A stretch of 64,000 bases of DNA from Nemania diffusa (lineage: Eukaryota; Ascomycota; Sordariomycetes; Xylariales; Xylariaceae), in assembly GCA_038501195.1 (NCBI GenBank), contig JBBPUQ010000008.1:124001-188000 (forward strand), read 5' to 3'. The notes under the pieces are model-generated. The model searched no databases. It saw nothing but the letters and a program-made list of their open reading frames with translations, and was not told the origin of the DNA. The position numbers were made by a program, and so were the translations under genes. Of this stretch, positions 47,814-60,400 are shown one piece after another; the first letter of the stretch is position 1; each line of letters opens with the position of its first letter.

Positions 47814-48994
47814 ATGAGAGGAACACCAGCCAGACTCTTTCATACCCTTAGGTCCCTACAACATGAAAACCCGTTAGTAAGTCACACAGCACGCACACGC
47901 CGATAGCCACACACATGCATACAAGTATTATATATATCACACACAGGTCTAACTCAATGCCAGGGCCTCCCGCGCACCGGGTCCATCCCGCGAATGCAGC
48001 GGGGCCTCCCCGAGCGGCGGAAGATCAACGACGTCGCCAAAGCAGTCGCCGTGTCGTCGGCGAAGGGCGGCGTGGGGAAGAGCACCGTAGCCGGTGAGAC
48101 GGGTGATCCCCCCCTCAAATCAGTAGATCGACGCTGACATCGTCCCGGCGCGCCACAAGCAAACCTATCCCTCGCCTTCGCCCGCATGGGCCACCGCGCA
48201 GGCATCCTAGACACGGACATCTTCGGGCCGTCAATCCCGACGCTGTTCAACCTGTCCGGCGAGCCACGGCTGTCTTCCAGTGCGTTGCTCTTTCTCCTAT
48301 CTTCAGATGCGCCACGCGACGACACCTCCAAGTTGGGCTGTGATGCGCTGACTTGGCCTCGGATGTAGACAACCAGCTGCTTCCCTTGTCGAACTACGGC
48401 GTCAAGACCATGTCGATGGGCTACCTCGTCGGCGAGGACGCGCCCGTGGTCTGGCGCGGCCTCATGGTCATGAAGGCGCTGCAGCAGCTGCTGCACGAGG
48501 TCGAGTGGGGCGGGCTGGACGTCCTGGTCTTGGATCTGCCGCCCGGCACTGGCGACACCCAGCTCAGCATTACGCAGCAGATCGTTCTAGACGGTACGGA
48601 TTTCCGCGCCCGCGGGTGATGAACGCTGGCTGACATGAGCTCGCCAGGATCTGTTATTGTGACGACTCCGCATACCCTAGCGGTCAAAGACGCGGTGAAG
48701 GGAATCAATATGTTCAAGAAGGTCAACGTCCCTCTGCTCGGCGTCGTTCAGAATATGTCGCTGTTTTGCTGCCCGCACTGCCATCAGGACACTGCTGTGT
48801 TTGGATCTAGCGAGCGGGTGAAGGGGCTTTGTCGCGACCACTCGATCGATTTACTGGGGGACATCCCATTGCACCAGAGTGTTGGGGACGATGGGCAAAG
48901 AGGTAAGCCTACCGTCGTATCGGAGCCTGAGAGTAGCAGAGCAAAGGCATTTATGGATATTGCTCGGCAAGTAGGGGCCAAGATAGGACTTTAG
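47814..48994 (+). CDS. IND1: Ind1/NUBPL-type Fe-S P-loop protein (complex I assembly)
   Basis: Exons 47814-47876, 47964-48093, 48160-48279, 48369-48593 and 48648-48994 give 294 residues. The N-terminus [16 protein letters not shown] is basic and hydroxylated, as expected for a mitochondrial targeting peptide. Next come [20 protein letters not shown] and the deviant Walker [12 protein letters not shown] (K60). Then [37 protein letters not shown] and the cluster-binding CxxC in FCCPHCHQ (C221, C224). This matches the Mrp/NBP35 subgroup Ind1, which delivers Fe-S clusters to respiratory complex I. For exon 2, the acceptor TGCCAG at 47963 keeps the frame, while the earlier AG at 47946 would give a stop. 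Confidence 0.94.
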
Positions 48995-49540
48995 GCGTAG
49001 GCGAAGGGGGGTGTGACATAGTTAGGAACTGCATATGAAAAGTCATGTACCCTAGTACGTACGAACATGCAGGGGCGTATTGTATAACAACGGGTCTATA
49101 CTGGTTCTAAGGATTACATAAAACTAGCAATTGTCGGATACGAACACAGACAAACAGAAATAGGTGCTACGTCTCGGTGTAGGCCGACAGTTGCGGTTTC
49201 GGGCCGGCGGCAGCTTATATACCCTACATACAACGAGCATTTAGCATATCAACTACACAGGACAGACAGACCAGAAGAGTGGTTGGAAATGACTTGGCTC
49301 TAATTCATATAACTGGATTGTTGCTCGGTCGGGCACTTGGCTGAGTATCGCCTCAGCACGACGACAGACACAACGTCCCACTCGTAATACACGTTAGCAT
49401 GCAGACTATATGGCCAAGGGAGAGAAGAAACAAAGCCTGTGAACAAGTCCCCAACGCCCGACACCGCCCCATGGCCGCCATTTCTCACGCGCCTCATACG
49501 ATCGAATCAGGGTTCCGCTTGAGATCGTCTGTGATCAGCA
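48995..49540. other. Convergent spacer
   Basis: 3' UTR region shared by IND1 and the Spf30-like gene; no coding features. Confidence 0.45.
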
Positions 49541-50692
49541 TTAGTCCAAATCCTCATTGGCTTGGTAGATGTGGCGGGTCCTCGAGACATCTTTGCGCAT
49601 GGCTTGTCCCGAGCCTGTGAAACCAACTAGAATAGGAGCGGGTCAGCGATCAGAAGCTAAATAGTGCAGAGCAGAGTAGAGCAGGGTAGGGTAGAGCAGG
49701 GCAGAGCAGAGGATTGTAGATAGGTCCAAGAACTCACCTCTCCCATGAACGCCCTCTGGGGTACGAAACATGCTGTCCTTCTTCGATTTGTTGGCCTTGG
49801 CGAATTTGGATTTGTTGTTGAATTCCTGCCATTTATTCTTGCCGGCCTCGAGCTCTTTCTTGGCCTTGATCTTCTTGGGCTTGGGCTGCGCATCCCCCGT
49901 GTTGCCGAGCGCCGCCTCCCTGCTCTTCTGGGCCAGCTCGGGGTTGATGCTAGCAGCGGCAGAGATGACGCCGGGATTCGTCGAGGTGGAGGCCGAGGCT
50001 GGCGGCGGTGGCTGCTGAGCTGGCGCGGCAAAAGGGCCAGTGTCACCGCCCACGGGGGTGCCGTCGGCTTTCCGCTTCTGCGCGACGGGGCGGATGTCCT
50101 TGGCGCGCAGCTGCTCGGTGTTATCGTAGCTCTTGAACTTGACAACGTAGATGGGAGCGGTGGAGGAGCCGGTGATGGAGGTGATGCGGGCTGGGTAGAA
50201 GGCTCTATCTCCTGACACCCATTTCGCCATGACGTTGTCGTTGACCTTGTAGTTCACGGGGACGCCGGCATCGACGTCCTTCTCCTCGGGCGGTTGGGGC
50301 TTCTTAAAGGCGGGGTGGTTCTCTCGCGACCATTTCTCTGGCACGGCGGGTGTCGGCGATGGTGATGGCGCTCGTGCTTGGGCTTGGGCTTGTGGCTTTG
50401 ACGACGTTGCTTTGGCCGGCTTCAACTCAGCAATGGTTTCGTTCAGTAGCGAAAGTGCATCATCTAACTCAGACTTGAGAGCGAGGAGTTCTGCGTTGCT
50501 CGGGTCGTCTCGGAGACCGGCTTCCACGACATCAAGCTAAGGGGGGCAAGGATGGTCAGCCAGTCGATTCATCAGTTATTTGATCATTCGATCATTTGTT
50601 CATCCATCCATTCATTCATTCCATCATTTGCTCGCACGCACCTGTTCTCGGAATTGCTTGACGTCCTCTTCGATGCTCGAAATATCGGCCAT
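49541..50692 (-). CDS. Spf30/SMNDC1-type Tudor-domain splicing factor
   Basis: Exons 50692-50642, 50536-49738 and 49626-49541 give 311 residues; introns are GT-AG. The N-terminal MADISSIEEDVKQFREQLD... coiled-coil-like region and a Pro/Gln/Ala-rich linker precede a Tudor domain at about 102-155 (VNYKVNDNVMAKWVSGDRAFYPARI, then YVVKFKSYDNTEQLRAKDIRP). The basic C-terminal part has KNKWQEFNNKSKFAKANKSKKDSMFRTP and ends after VGFTGSGQAMRKD. This C-terminal KWQxF...SMFRTP...VGF block is typical of Spf30/SMNDC1, a U2 snRNP-associated factor binding dimethyl-arginine. Nuclear. The second intron holds AGAGC-type tandem repeats. Confidence 0.9.
50552..50640. repeat. CATT/ATTC low-complexity tract in the first intron of the Spf30-like gene
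   Basis: The 105-nt intron is largely ATTCATTC/ATCATT-type simple repeat. It has no coding role and is likely variable in length. Confidence 0.6.
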
Positions 50693-52914
50693 GGTGATTT
50701 CCAAAACCGGGCTGATGATATGAAGTATGGGCAAATAAAAAAGAGGAGAGGTAGATAAAACGTGGGAATGGATATGGTTGTTGTACAGGTTAGGTACAAC
50801 TTCAAGTGTGTATTCACTGTTTGTTAGGTGCCTACAGGTAAGTAAGTACAATGATATCAGTTGGTCTGGTTGAGGCGGGACAAGATACCTTAGGTAATTA
50901 CAGAACTTACCACAGGTGTCAGGTAGACTCCACACTGCACAGAGTAGCCTAAGGCACCACATGTACTGTAGGTATAGATCCTTACCAGGTATGCAGCTCG
51001 ATAAGCTAGGCCTAGATTAGTATGGACCGCAGCTTTAGGCTACGTCCCTGTCGTCGGCCACTTTCACCTGGCAACACCTGTTCCTAGTCAGACGCAAACG
51101 TCCTCGACACTTCCCTTCACCCATCAGTTTCAACCTCTTTCTAGTTACTACCTCTCCGTACATAGGTTCCAAGTTATATGCTCCTCTCAGAACCTGATAG
51201 TTACTCACAACACCTGCCAACTTGCGACTCTCTACAGTTGTATTAACACCCCCCTTCTAAGTTTAAGAGACCAGGTGACATGCAGCCTCTCAAGATAATA
51301 ATATGTGCCATGTAGGCTGGCGCTGGACTAGAGCAGTGAGCGATCTGCCTGCCATCCAGCCCTTGGCTTGCATCGAGGTGCATGCCGCCACTGTTGCAAG
51401 AAAGATTAGGGCGTTGCACCCGCCCATTCAGACCCCTAACGCGCTAATTTTGAATCTGCACACCGTCTATCTAAGTGGAGGCCACTTTGCTCACGGATGT
51501 GCCCTCGTAAGGCTGCCTTTGCGCTTCTATCAAAACCATCGGCCGAGATCAACAGGACTAGACGACCTAGTACAGATGAGACGAGCTTGGTATCGCCTCC
51601 TTCCCGGCCGATGTCTCTCAATATCAACTATTTTCTCTCAATCAGATGATGCTTTGTCGCGTCCAGGCTAGCTGCCTGTGAGATAGCCTAAGAGTTCGCA
51701 AAGAGCCTTTTCCCGAGCTCGATGCCTCTGTGATATCTAAATTTAGAGGCATGTTGGCCCAGTAAACCTCGCCTGTCTTTGCGCGATGTTCCTTGGGGGG
51801 TCATATGTCCCGAGCAATCGAGTTGAATAGCACAAGCCTATTGGGTTGATTGGCTACAAATACCTTGATAGTCGCCCAGAGGATGAGATTTTCCTAATCG
51901 GTCAGCAAAGGCAGTGCTTGTGTTGCTGGCTCTTCATCTATTTTGAGCTCCCAGCCCCCAGCACCAGCATTGCCGTTGCGGATCTGTGTCATATCTTAGA
52001 TAAAGCAAAGGCTCGCTCGGGGTATTAATGTCTAAGTGTCTTCCCTCGGGCATCTTGGAATTCAAGTTCCTCTCTGTAATCTTATGCTAGCTGCCATCTG
52101 TTCGTTGTTTTCCACCTGTCCTTATCAGCATCTGCTCAGCCTCGGCTAGATGCTTCAAACCTCTCTCTTGGATCTAGCAAAGCTGTCGTCCCTGTAACGA
52201 TTGCCTCATTGCCGTCTTCATATTTCTTAGCAAAACAAAGCCCTTTCATTGCTTACTCTGCATGATACAGGCCGTAACCACAAGCTTTACACCCTCGATC
52301 TATCAGGGCCAGTGTTCAAATAGGCGGCCAGACTCAGTCCCTCTACTATCGAGTTCCCATAAGTTCCGACTAAAGCCTACGTGTAGGGAACAGTCCGCCA
52401 AGAAGGCAACCAGAAAGTACGCGCATTTGAGCAGTGCCCTTTCGCTGCCTTTTGTCCACTTGAGAATCCGGTAAACGTCCATGCATGCTGATTGGACGCT
52501 TCCCTACCAGGCTCACCGTAATCAGCATTCATGGCGCCCTTCCAGGCCTTTTCTACCACCCAGTACTGGTCCCTAGAGCCTCGTGGTCGTATCCGGGCAC
52601 GGATTCGACAATGCAATGAACACCACGAGCTGCGAGAAGGGATGCAAGGGCAGCCAGGGAATCATGATAGCGCAGATTCACACCGGACGATGGCGACGCA
52701 ATGCGGCACTCGATATGCAGTTCAAGACGAACACCCCGCACGATTCAGACACTTCGATCCCTTCGATCGTGATCAAAAAGCGCTTTCCCCTGGCTCTGGG
52801 AAATGCCCCAAGATTAGTTTTGCTTCTGTGATAGTTTGATGTCTGTATATTGACAGAGTCCTGGTTTCAAAATTACATACCCGCATTCGACAATACTTCT
52901 GGAAACGGGTCACA
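50693..52914. other. Long spacer with divergent promoters
   Basis: About 2.2 kb between the leftward Spf30-like gene and the rightward zinc-finger gene. Frames such as 51303-51671 (+) and 52531-52839 (+) have no domain signs. A long 5' leader of the transcription-factor gene is plausible here, as is common for fungal regulators. Confidence 0.4.
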
Positions 52915-54459
52915 ATGAGTTGGGCCTCCACCGGATCTGGTGATTACTCACCGAATGGTAGCAGTTCCTACCAGCTAGAAGCAGAGGCTCTACCATACCA
53001 CCGGTATCAGGATCCAGCCCCGATCATATCTCCAGGCTGGCTACCATATTCCAGTTCGCCACCGCCTCCTTTTCAAAGCTATGCCACACCGGGAAGTAAA
53101 TCAGAGGGATGCTTGTAAGATACTCTTTGTATATCTATCCTCTCCTTGCATCACCGCTGACCGTCTCCCTGGTTCCGCCGCGATGTGCTTGATGAGTGCC
53201 ACCAGAGCCGGTTCTGGGCCCGAGCAATAGAATTTTACTTGCTCGATGATATGCCACATGGTCCTGAGTATAGATGTCTCATGGCTTCGTGTCCACGATC
53301 TTTTAAAGACCCTAGGAGCATGCTCCGTCACTTGAAGAATTGCGACTTCTTTTCAGAGGGGAAATTCTCGTGCCCGACGTGTGACAAGATTGAGGATTTC
53401 AAGGTTGTCTCCAAGATGAAATGTTCTTGGGGTAAAGTCACTTTAGCCCGTAAACTCTTCCAAAAGTCCTGGGACGTCCTTCAGAGTATCTCCGGCCACC
53501 ACTCGGAGGTGGACCAGCCGTCTAGCAAGTTACTCTGCGAGGGCTGCCTTCGTTCCATGTCGCAGAGTGGTTCCTTCGGTAGCAGTCAACCTCCTGAGCT
53601 TCGGTCTCCTACACTGCCACATGAGCTCCCTGACCCAGTCGTGAACGGAATGTTCAATCCATTCAGTTATATGGAAAGCCAGGGACCCAGTCAAAATATA
53701 TCGTGCAACACGGTGACACTCAGAAATCATCATAAATCACCCTCTGAGCTGTCGGAGCTGTCTGCGGGGTCGTTATGCTCGCCCATGGACTGGAAATTCC
53801 CCACCCTCGGAAATGATGCCCCAGTACCGGGTATGTCGCAGCGTCTAAGTAACATTCCCATCGCCATACAATCACTGTCGCCCACAAGCCAGGCAGATCA
53901 CCACAAATATATGCCTCTCCGGCCAGTTAACACAGCCTTAGAAGGTAAATCTATGCTACCAGGTGAAGATCAGACTCTAGGTACAGACTCCTCGGGGAGC
54001 ACTGATTCAACTCCGGATTTTATTTCGCCAGAAGTAGGTGGGATTCGCCAACTCGAAACTCAGTTTTTCCCCAGCCAGATGCCTGTTCAGTATGGCAACA
54101 ACAATTTGTACGCCTCATCGCCAACGTCCCTGTTGTCACTATCGGCCCACGATTCATCCCCGAGTTCGACAACGTCGAGGCCGGAGCTGCAATGCAACTA
54201 TCCCGGCTGCGTCTTTCAGCCCAGCGGTAAGAACCAAGAAGCGTATCTAAAAAAACACATGAAGATACATGACAAAAACGAGATTCCTTGCGACTATTGC
54301 GGTAACAAGTTTACGCGGCAGGATAACCTGACTTGCCACATCCGCAAATTCCACCCGGATATCTATGAATCTGTCGATAAACGGCGGCGCGACAGTTCTA
54401 GGAGTCATCAGTCTTCGAGCCAGCCGAAGCGCAAAGAGTCTCGCAAGGAGGGCAGATAG
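52915..54459 (+). CDS. C2H2 zinc-finger protein, putative transcription factor
   Basis: Exon 1 (52915-53114) is Ser/Pro/Tyr-rich. Exon 2 runs to 54459. Exon 2 carries FRRDVLDECHQSRFWARAIEFYLLDD, then a C2HC-type finger (CLMASCPRSFKDPRSMLRHL, ending KNC), a CPTCDK pair and a CEGC pair. A long Ser/Pro-rich middle follows. The C-terminus has two C2H2 fingers (CNYPGC...HMKIH and CDYCGNKFTRQDNLTCHIRKFH) and a basic tail (KRRRDSSRSH). This fits a fungal nuclear DNA-binding protein. The joint is unclear: the conserved-looking FRRDVL segment requires exon 2 to begin at 53172, giving an intron ending in TG. A canonical AG (exon 2 from 53208) keeps the frame but removes that segment. Product about 490-500 residues. 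Confidence 0.8.
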
Positions 54460-57409
54460 GGCATTTCGAATTATTGTTTCTCGTCTTCTCTTTCCTATTC
54501 TCCTTTGTAGGTTATTATATTTCACCCTATTCTGCCTGGACAGAGAAACGAGGTAACGGACTCTAAGAGTATTTAGTTCCCCTGTTTTCTACATGACGGA
54601 CTAAGAAGACATTGTCCCGAAAGTTGTGATTCATGAAATACACGATTGGGTAATAGGAGCCTTTGGGGGTGAGATGATACACGGGATTTTCAATTCACTG
54701 CACTTCCTACGAGCAGCCGATATGGGACCTCGAAGACAAGGGGATGTATTCGGTACTGGACTAGAGCCTTTACCTATCATCTACTATTTAATTATATTTA
54801 ACAATTAAGGTCCTCATAAGTATGCATCTATGCGTAGACAATCAAACACGTCTTATACGTATAGTACTATACATAACCCGAAAAGGCCGAAGGAGCACGA
54901 GTGATAGCGTGCCGGGCCACAGCTTCTAATACTAACAGAACCAGGTTTGCGATAGTAGTTCTCGGTGTGCTCGTTCCATTGATGACCTATCTCAAGAAAG
55001 TTGATGCTCCATAATCAGCTATACGTATGTCAGCGCAAGGGAGCCGGGGGGTAATCTAGGACAACTACAATAATGATCACCAACTTCAAGAAAGTAGGGG
55101 TAGATATGCAGTATTAAGGTGCTTGTAATTGGCAGGTTAACTGGGTGTCAACAGGTGTTTGGAAACTAATAGTCACTGTCTACTAAGCGCAGCGATGGCC
55201 GTGTTATTCTAGCCTATCGGAGTTCGTCAATTGCATAAGGATGGGTCCCGGCGTTCAGCCGCATTTATTCGAGGACGGCGGCGGCGTCGATCTGACCAAT
55301 GGGCGTTGGATTCTGTCCGACAACCATCGGCCTTCATTGTGTGTTTACTCGCGCCTGTAATGTTGAATAGGATAGGGTATTACGGATATGCCGTGGTCGG
55401 CGGCTGTACGAAATTGATTACTTCCGCTCCCTCGTAGTAAGGGCTTGTGATCAAAAGCTTAGAAGGTCTTCAAATTGCAATACTCACCTAGGAAGACAAT
55501 GGAGTCCTGGGGCGTATAGTCCCTCGTTTGCCGACAGCTAGATGGGAGGTCTATATTCCATCGAATTGCCTCGCGTATAGTTGTCGATCCTTTGCCTTTA
55601 ACGGCCTCCCGTCCTTCGTATTACTGTCTCAGTTAATCATATTTTAATTAGGCAAACACAGGTAGCGGAAGGCCCGGAAGGCCTTTAGTCTTGCAATCGT
55701 ATAATTGTATACACGATATGGGAGCCTTCATCTCCTAGCCCAAATCCAATCTGCCGGTACGTGTGATATCCGTATACTACTATATTTTAAAATCGCAACG
55801 AAACAGCGACGTCGATACTAGTACGCAGGGGTCAGTTACATTGTGGTAGCGATAGGGGCACGGCATTCCAGGTGATCGAGCAGATCCCATTTCGAGTGCG
55901 GAAACGAATATAGTATGCCACGCAGAAAGCAGCTCAAGGGGCGTTCAATATTGGCTTCGCGGGCTAAAAAGTCTGGACCGTCGGGCACAAAAGCATCGTC
56001 TCAAGAAGAGACCTGTGAGCTTAGCTGAGTAGGGCTCAAGGACCCGATCTGCATCTAGTGCTGCCTATCGTGTCCGGATGCTTTACCGCAGTGGGGTTCC
56101 GATTAGGCGCAGGCTGCTCTGGGGGGCTGCTCGACACGTGGCTGCCTTCTCTCTTTTTGTCTCATTCAGTATGAGTATCATTATCAAGTATCAATTCGGC
56201 CAAAGCGGCTAAGAACTGGCCGAGAGAGGCCCCAAACTGGGACACTAGATCGGTCTCGGTCCGGCCCCGTAGATCGGGAGCCTGCCGGAGCAACTCCACC
56301 AACGGTGGGTGTGAGCGGAGCAAATCATCGCAAGGCGCAGTATTCTCCATGAGGTAAGGGATAACTGAAGCATTCGTAGCCTTAACAACCATCCCAGGTG
56401 GTTAGCTCGTTGGCGCCCACGAACTACTCGGGGGGAGTTTCTCGTCCTTACCACACAGAGGTAGCGGTGTACGCAGGGCGGTTTAGTACACATCGACTTC
56501 TCTCTCGCGTCCACCAGGTTCCCTGCTTGTCCTATGCTTCTTAATTACGCAGCGTACTTGTACTGCTCATCGTAGATGGTATAATAATAAACTACTGCCT
56601 AGATCAAGCGCTAAGCGGAATCCGGTCTAGTTAGCATACAAGATAAGGCGCCGAGGACTGATCTCCTCTGCTACCTGGGCATGTTGCAGTTTGTCATTAT
56701 TCGTGTTTCCCTGCACTCGGCGTTCATGCCAAGTGCCTACCTAGCCTACTTTACTCGGCAAAAGGGCACCTAGACGGAGGTTGGGGGGATATTATATATA
56801 GCGCGCAGATGACGTTCGAAATTCGGATGTGAGCGGAACCGTTGGCGTCGTTTTGGGATGAAATAGTCAAGGGCCTCTTGGCCTAACAATCGTTTTCTAC
56901 GGCCGGTATCTTCCTGTACGTATTGCTTGATAATAGGGGTAATAGATACGGCGGCTAGAAGGCGTTGTCGGAAGGTGACATGAGGTTCGCAAGGCACGCG
57001 GCGATGGCCTAGTCGTATGAGGGGATGCATGAAATGATTTGGCTATCAGCAGGAGGAAAGAGGCTGACCTACAACGGCGCTATCGTCGTCGTCGTGTAGC
57101 TCGTGGTTCCTTTCCACGTCTCCGTGTCTGTCGGCAACCGGAACCGAGTCGGGCTGGGGCGGCACGCACAGCAAACCGAATAGACGATTCGCACGAACAT
57201 CGTATCGGCGGCATCGCAAGAAGTACTCCGTGTGCAGGGCTAGCTGCGCCGGCTCTAGGGAGGAGGGAGGTCGCTAGTTGAAAGACGCGGATGAGCACTG
57301 GCGAGAATGACCGCCGTGGAAGAGTATATGGTGTTAGAAATAAGCCTTCTAGATTGATTGAATTGATTGGTGTAATTATTGTTGTTGTGTGTTACCGCTG
57401 TTCTGAAAG
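54460..57409. other. Relic-rich interval before the AT block
   Basis: About 2.9 kb with no intact gene. It has scattered short frames on both strands, some with biased composition (55231-55437 +, 56162-56392 -, 56770-57030 -, 57039-57281 +). They look like decayed repeat DNA but could not be assigned to a transposon family. Confidence 0.45.
56162..57030 (-). pseudogene. Unidentified broken minus-strand coding relic
   Basis: Two protein-like pieces lie on the minus strand: 57030-56770 (contains TPIIKQYVQEDTGRRKRLL and KRRQRFRSHPNFERHLRAIY) and 56392-56162 (contains PCDDLLRSHPPLVELLRQAP and FGASLGQFLAALAELILD). Composition and amphipathic patterns look coding, but the pieces are separated by stops and frame changes. 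The position next to the AT-rich block suggests a mobile-element remnant. I do not recognise the family. Confidence 0.35.
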
Positions 57410-60400
57410 ATTTTTCTTTAGCATATAAAATAAGTACATATATAGAACTTTTTAAAATAAAAAGTACTTTTTTTTAGTTAGAGCTTTTTAGCACTTAAAA
57501 TATAAAACTTAATTTATTTTTTATATATTTAATATATTTTTATAAAATTAAACTTTTAAAATATTGTTTTAATTAATATAAAAAGTTTAAAATAAGTTGC
57601 AATTTAATTTAATAATTATTTTAAAAATATTAATAATAAAATAGCAAAAAAACTAGTTTATATTTAAATAAATAAATAATTTAAAAATATATTAATTTTT
57701 TTTGTTAATTTTTTATTATATTTTTAAATGTTTTAAATAATTTAAAACAATTTAATAATATAACAAAATAATAAATATATATATTTAAATAAATAAACAA
57801 TATAATAAAATATATATTATTTTTTTAATTTTTTATTATATTTTTAATTAATTTAAAAATTATATATTAATTTTAGTTTATATTAATTAATTTAAAAATT
57901 ATAAAATTATTTTTAAAAATATTAAAATTAATTTAAAAGTTATAAATTAATTTTAAATTAATAATTTGTTAATTTTTTTTTTTTAAAGTTTTTTTTTAAA
58001 ACTTTTAAATTTTTATTAATAGCTTTTTTTATTTATTTTATTTATAATTTTTTTTTTATATTAATTAAATTAAATTATTTTAAAAAGTTTTTTTATTTTT
58101 ATTTTATAAAGTTTTTTATAAATTTATTTATAATTATTTTATTTATAAATATATATTTAATTAATAAATATTTTTATTAAATTTTTTATTTTAATTAATA
58201 ATTATATATATTAATATATTTTAATTTAATTTTTAAAACTGCTATTTTTTTATTTATTAATGTTATTATTTATTAATTATTATATTTAATTGTTATATAG
58301 TTTTTTTTTAGTTTAAAACTTAGTTTTTTAAAAAATTAATTTATAAATAAACTTTTTTTTAAAATTTATAATAATATTAAAAATTTTGCTTTAATTATTA
58401 AAATAATAATAATATTTTATTTTATAATTTTTTATTTTATTATATTTTTAAATAAAATTATTATATAAATTTATAAACTTTTATAATTTAAAATATTATT
58501 AATAAAAAAAAAATTATTAATTATTATAAAATTATTTTTTATTTTATATTAAAAAATATAATATTTTATTTTATATAAATAAAAAATTATTTTATTAATA
58601 ATAATATAATATTTAAAACTTAAATTTAAATTAAATTAAATTAATTTTAAAGTTATAAAAATAATATTAAATTAAATTATTATAATAATATATAAAATCA
58701 ATTTGATTTTTTTTTAATAAAAATATATTAAAGTTTAATTTATAATTTTATTATAAAATAAATATTTGTATATTTATATAAAAATTTTTAATTTAATAAT
58801 AAATTTATTTAATTTATTAATGTTTTTAATATAAAAAATTTATAAAAGCTATAATAAATATTTTTTATAATTTTTTATTATTTTTATATTTAAAAATTAT
58901 TATAAATTATTATTATTAATTATTTAATATTTTTTTTAAAAAAACTATATAATAATTAAAGCTATTTTTTTTTTATTTTTTTTATAAATAATAACTATAT
59001 TATTAATATAAATAAAAATTAAAATATTGTTTTTAATATAACAATAAAATTTATAAAAAATTAACAAAAATTTTATTTTTTTTAATAAATTTATTAGTTT
59101 TTTTTATTATAAAAATAATAACTTTTATAAATTATATAATATTTTAAAAAATTATAAAATTATTAAAAACTTTTTATAATTTAAAAATATTTTTATATAA
59201 ATTTTTTTATTTAATTTAATATTTATAAAAATATTTATAATATTATATTATTTAAATTTAAAATTAAATTTAGTTATAATAGCTATTAAAATTTTAAAAA
59301 TTTTTTTAATTAAAATAAAAATATAAATTTTTTTTTATTTATTAAAAAGTTATTAATTTTTATAAACTATTAATTTTATTTTATATTTTTAAAAAAAAAT
59401 TTTTTTATTAAATTTATATATATAAATTTATATATAATTAAAAAAAAGCTTTTTTTTTATTTTAATAAAATTAACTTTTATTTAAAATTTTATTTTTTTA
59501 TAATTAATTAAATAAACTTTTTTTATTTTAATAAATAAATTTTTTATTAAATATATTTTTAAATTTTTATAAAATTATAATAATAATAATAAATTTTTTT
59601 AATTAATTAATAGTTTTTTTTTTAATTTAGTTATTAGTTTTTTTAATAAATTAACTATTTTTTTTTTATTATTTTAATTTTTTTTTAAAATAATAATAAA
59701 AATATTTTATTAATTTAATTTTTATAGCTTTTATAATTAATTTATTATATATTTTTATTATAATATTTAAACATTTAAAATTAAATATAGTTTTTTAGCA
59801 ATTTTTATAAAATATTATTTTAATATAAAAATTAAATCTTTAATTTATTAAATTTTTAAAAAAATTAATTTTTTAACTAGTTAATTTAATAAAAATATAA
59901 AAAATAACTTGTAATATTATTTTATATAAAAAAATAAAATAAAATTTTTATAATAGATTTAATAAAAAATAATTAAGTTTTTTAATTATTATTTTAAATA
60001 TTTTTAAATTTTGTTTTTTTTTTTTTATTTTTTTTATAAATATATTTTTTAAATTAACATTTATTAATAAAAATATAATTTTTTTTATTTTTTTATATAA
60101 TTTTTTAATAATTAAATTAAAAAGTTTTTTTATTTAAATATTTTATAATAAATTTTTTATAATATTTAAATTTATATTTAAAAAGTTATTTTTTAAAAAA
60201 TTTATATCGCTATTAAAAATAGCTTTTTTATTAAAAATAATATTTTTAATTTTTATAATTTTATTAATTTAAAAATATTAAATATAATATATATTAAAAA
60301 AATTATAATTAATAAAAAAGCTTATAAAAACTTTAAAATTAAACTTTGATTTTTTTTTTACTTTTTTTTAATTTATATAGTTATTATATATATTTTATAA

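Noticed and set aside
51303..51671. 122-codon open frame in the spacer before the zinc-finger gene
   Set aside because: No motif, no splice structure, ordinary composition; likely chance.
53208..54459. Use of the canonical acceptor at 53,207 as the preferred zinc-finger gene model
   Set aside because: It keeps the frame, but removes a segment that looks conserved in the family and skips the nearer AG at 53,195; kept only as an alternative.
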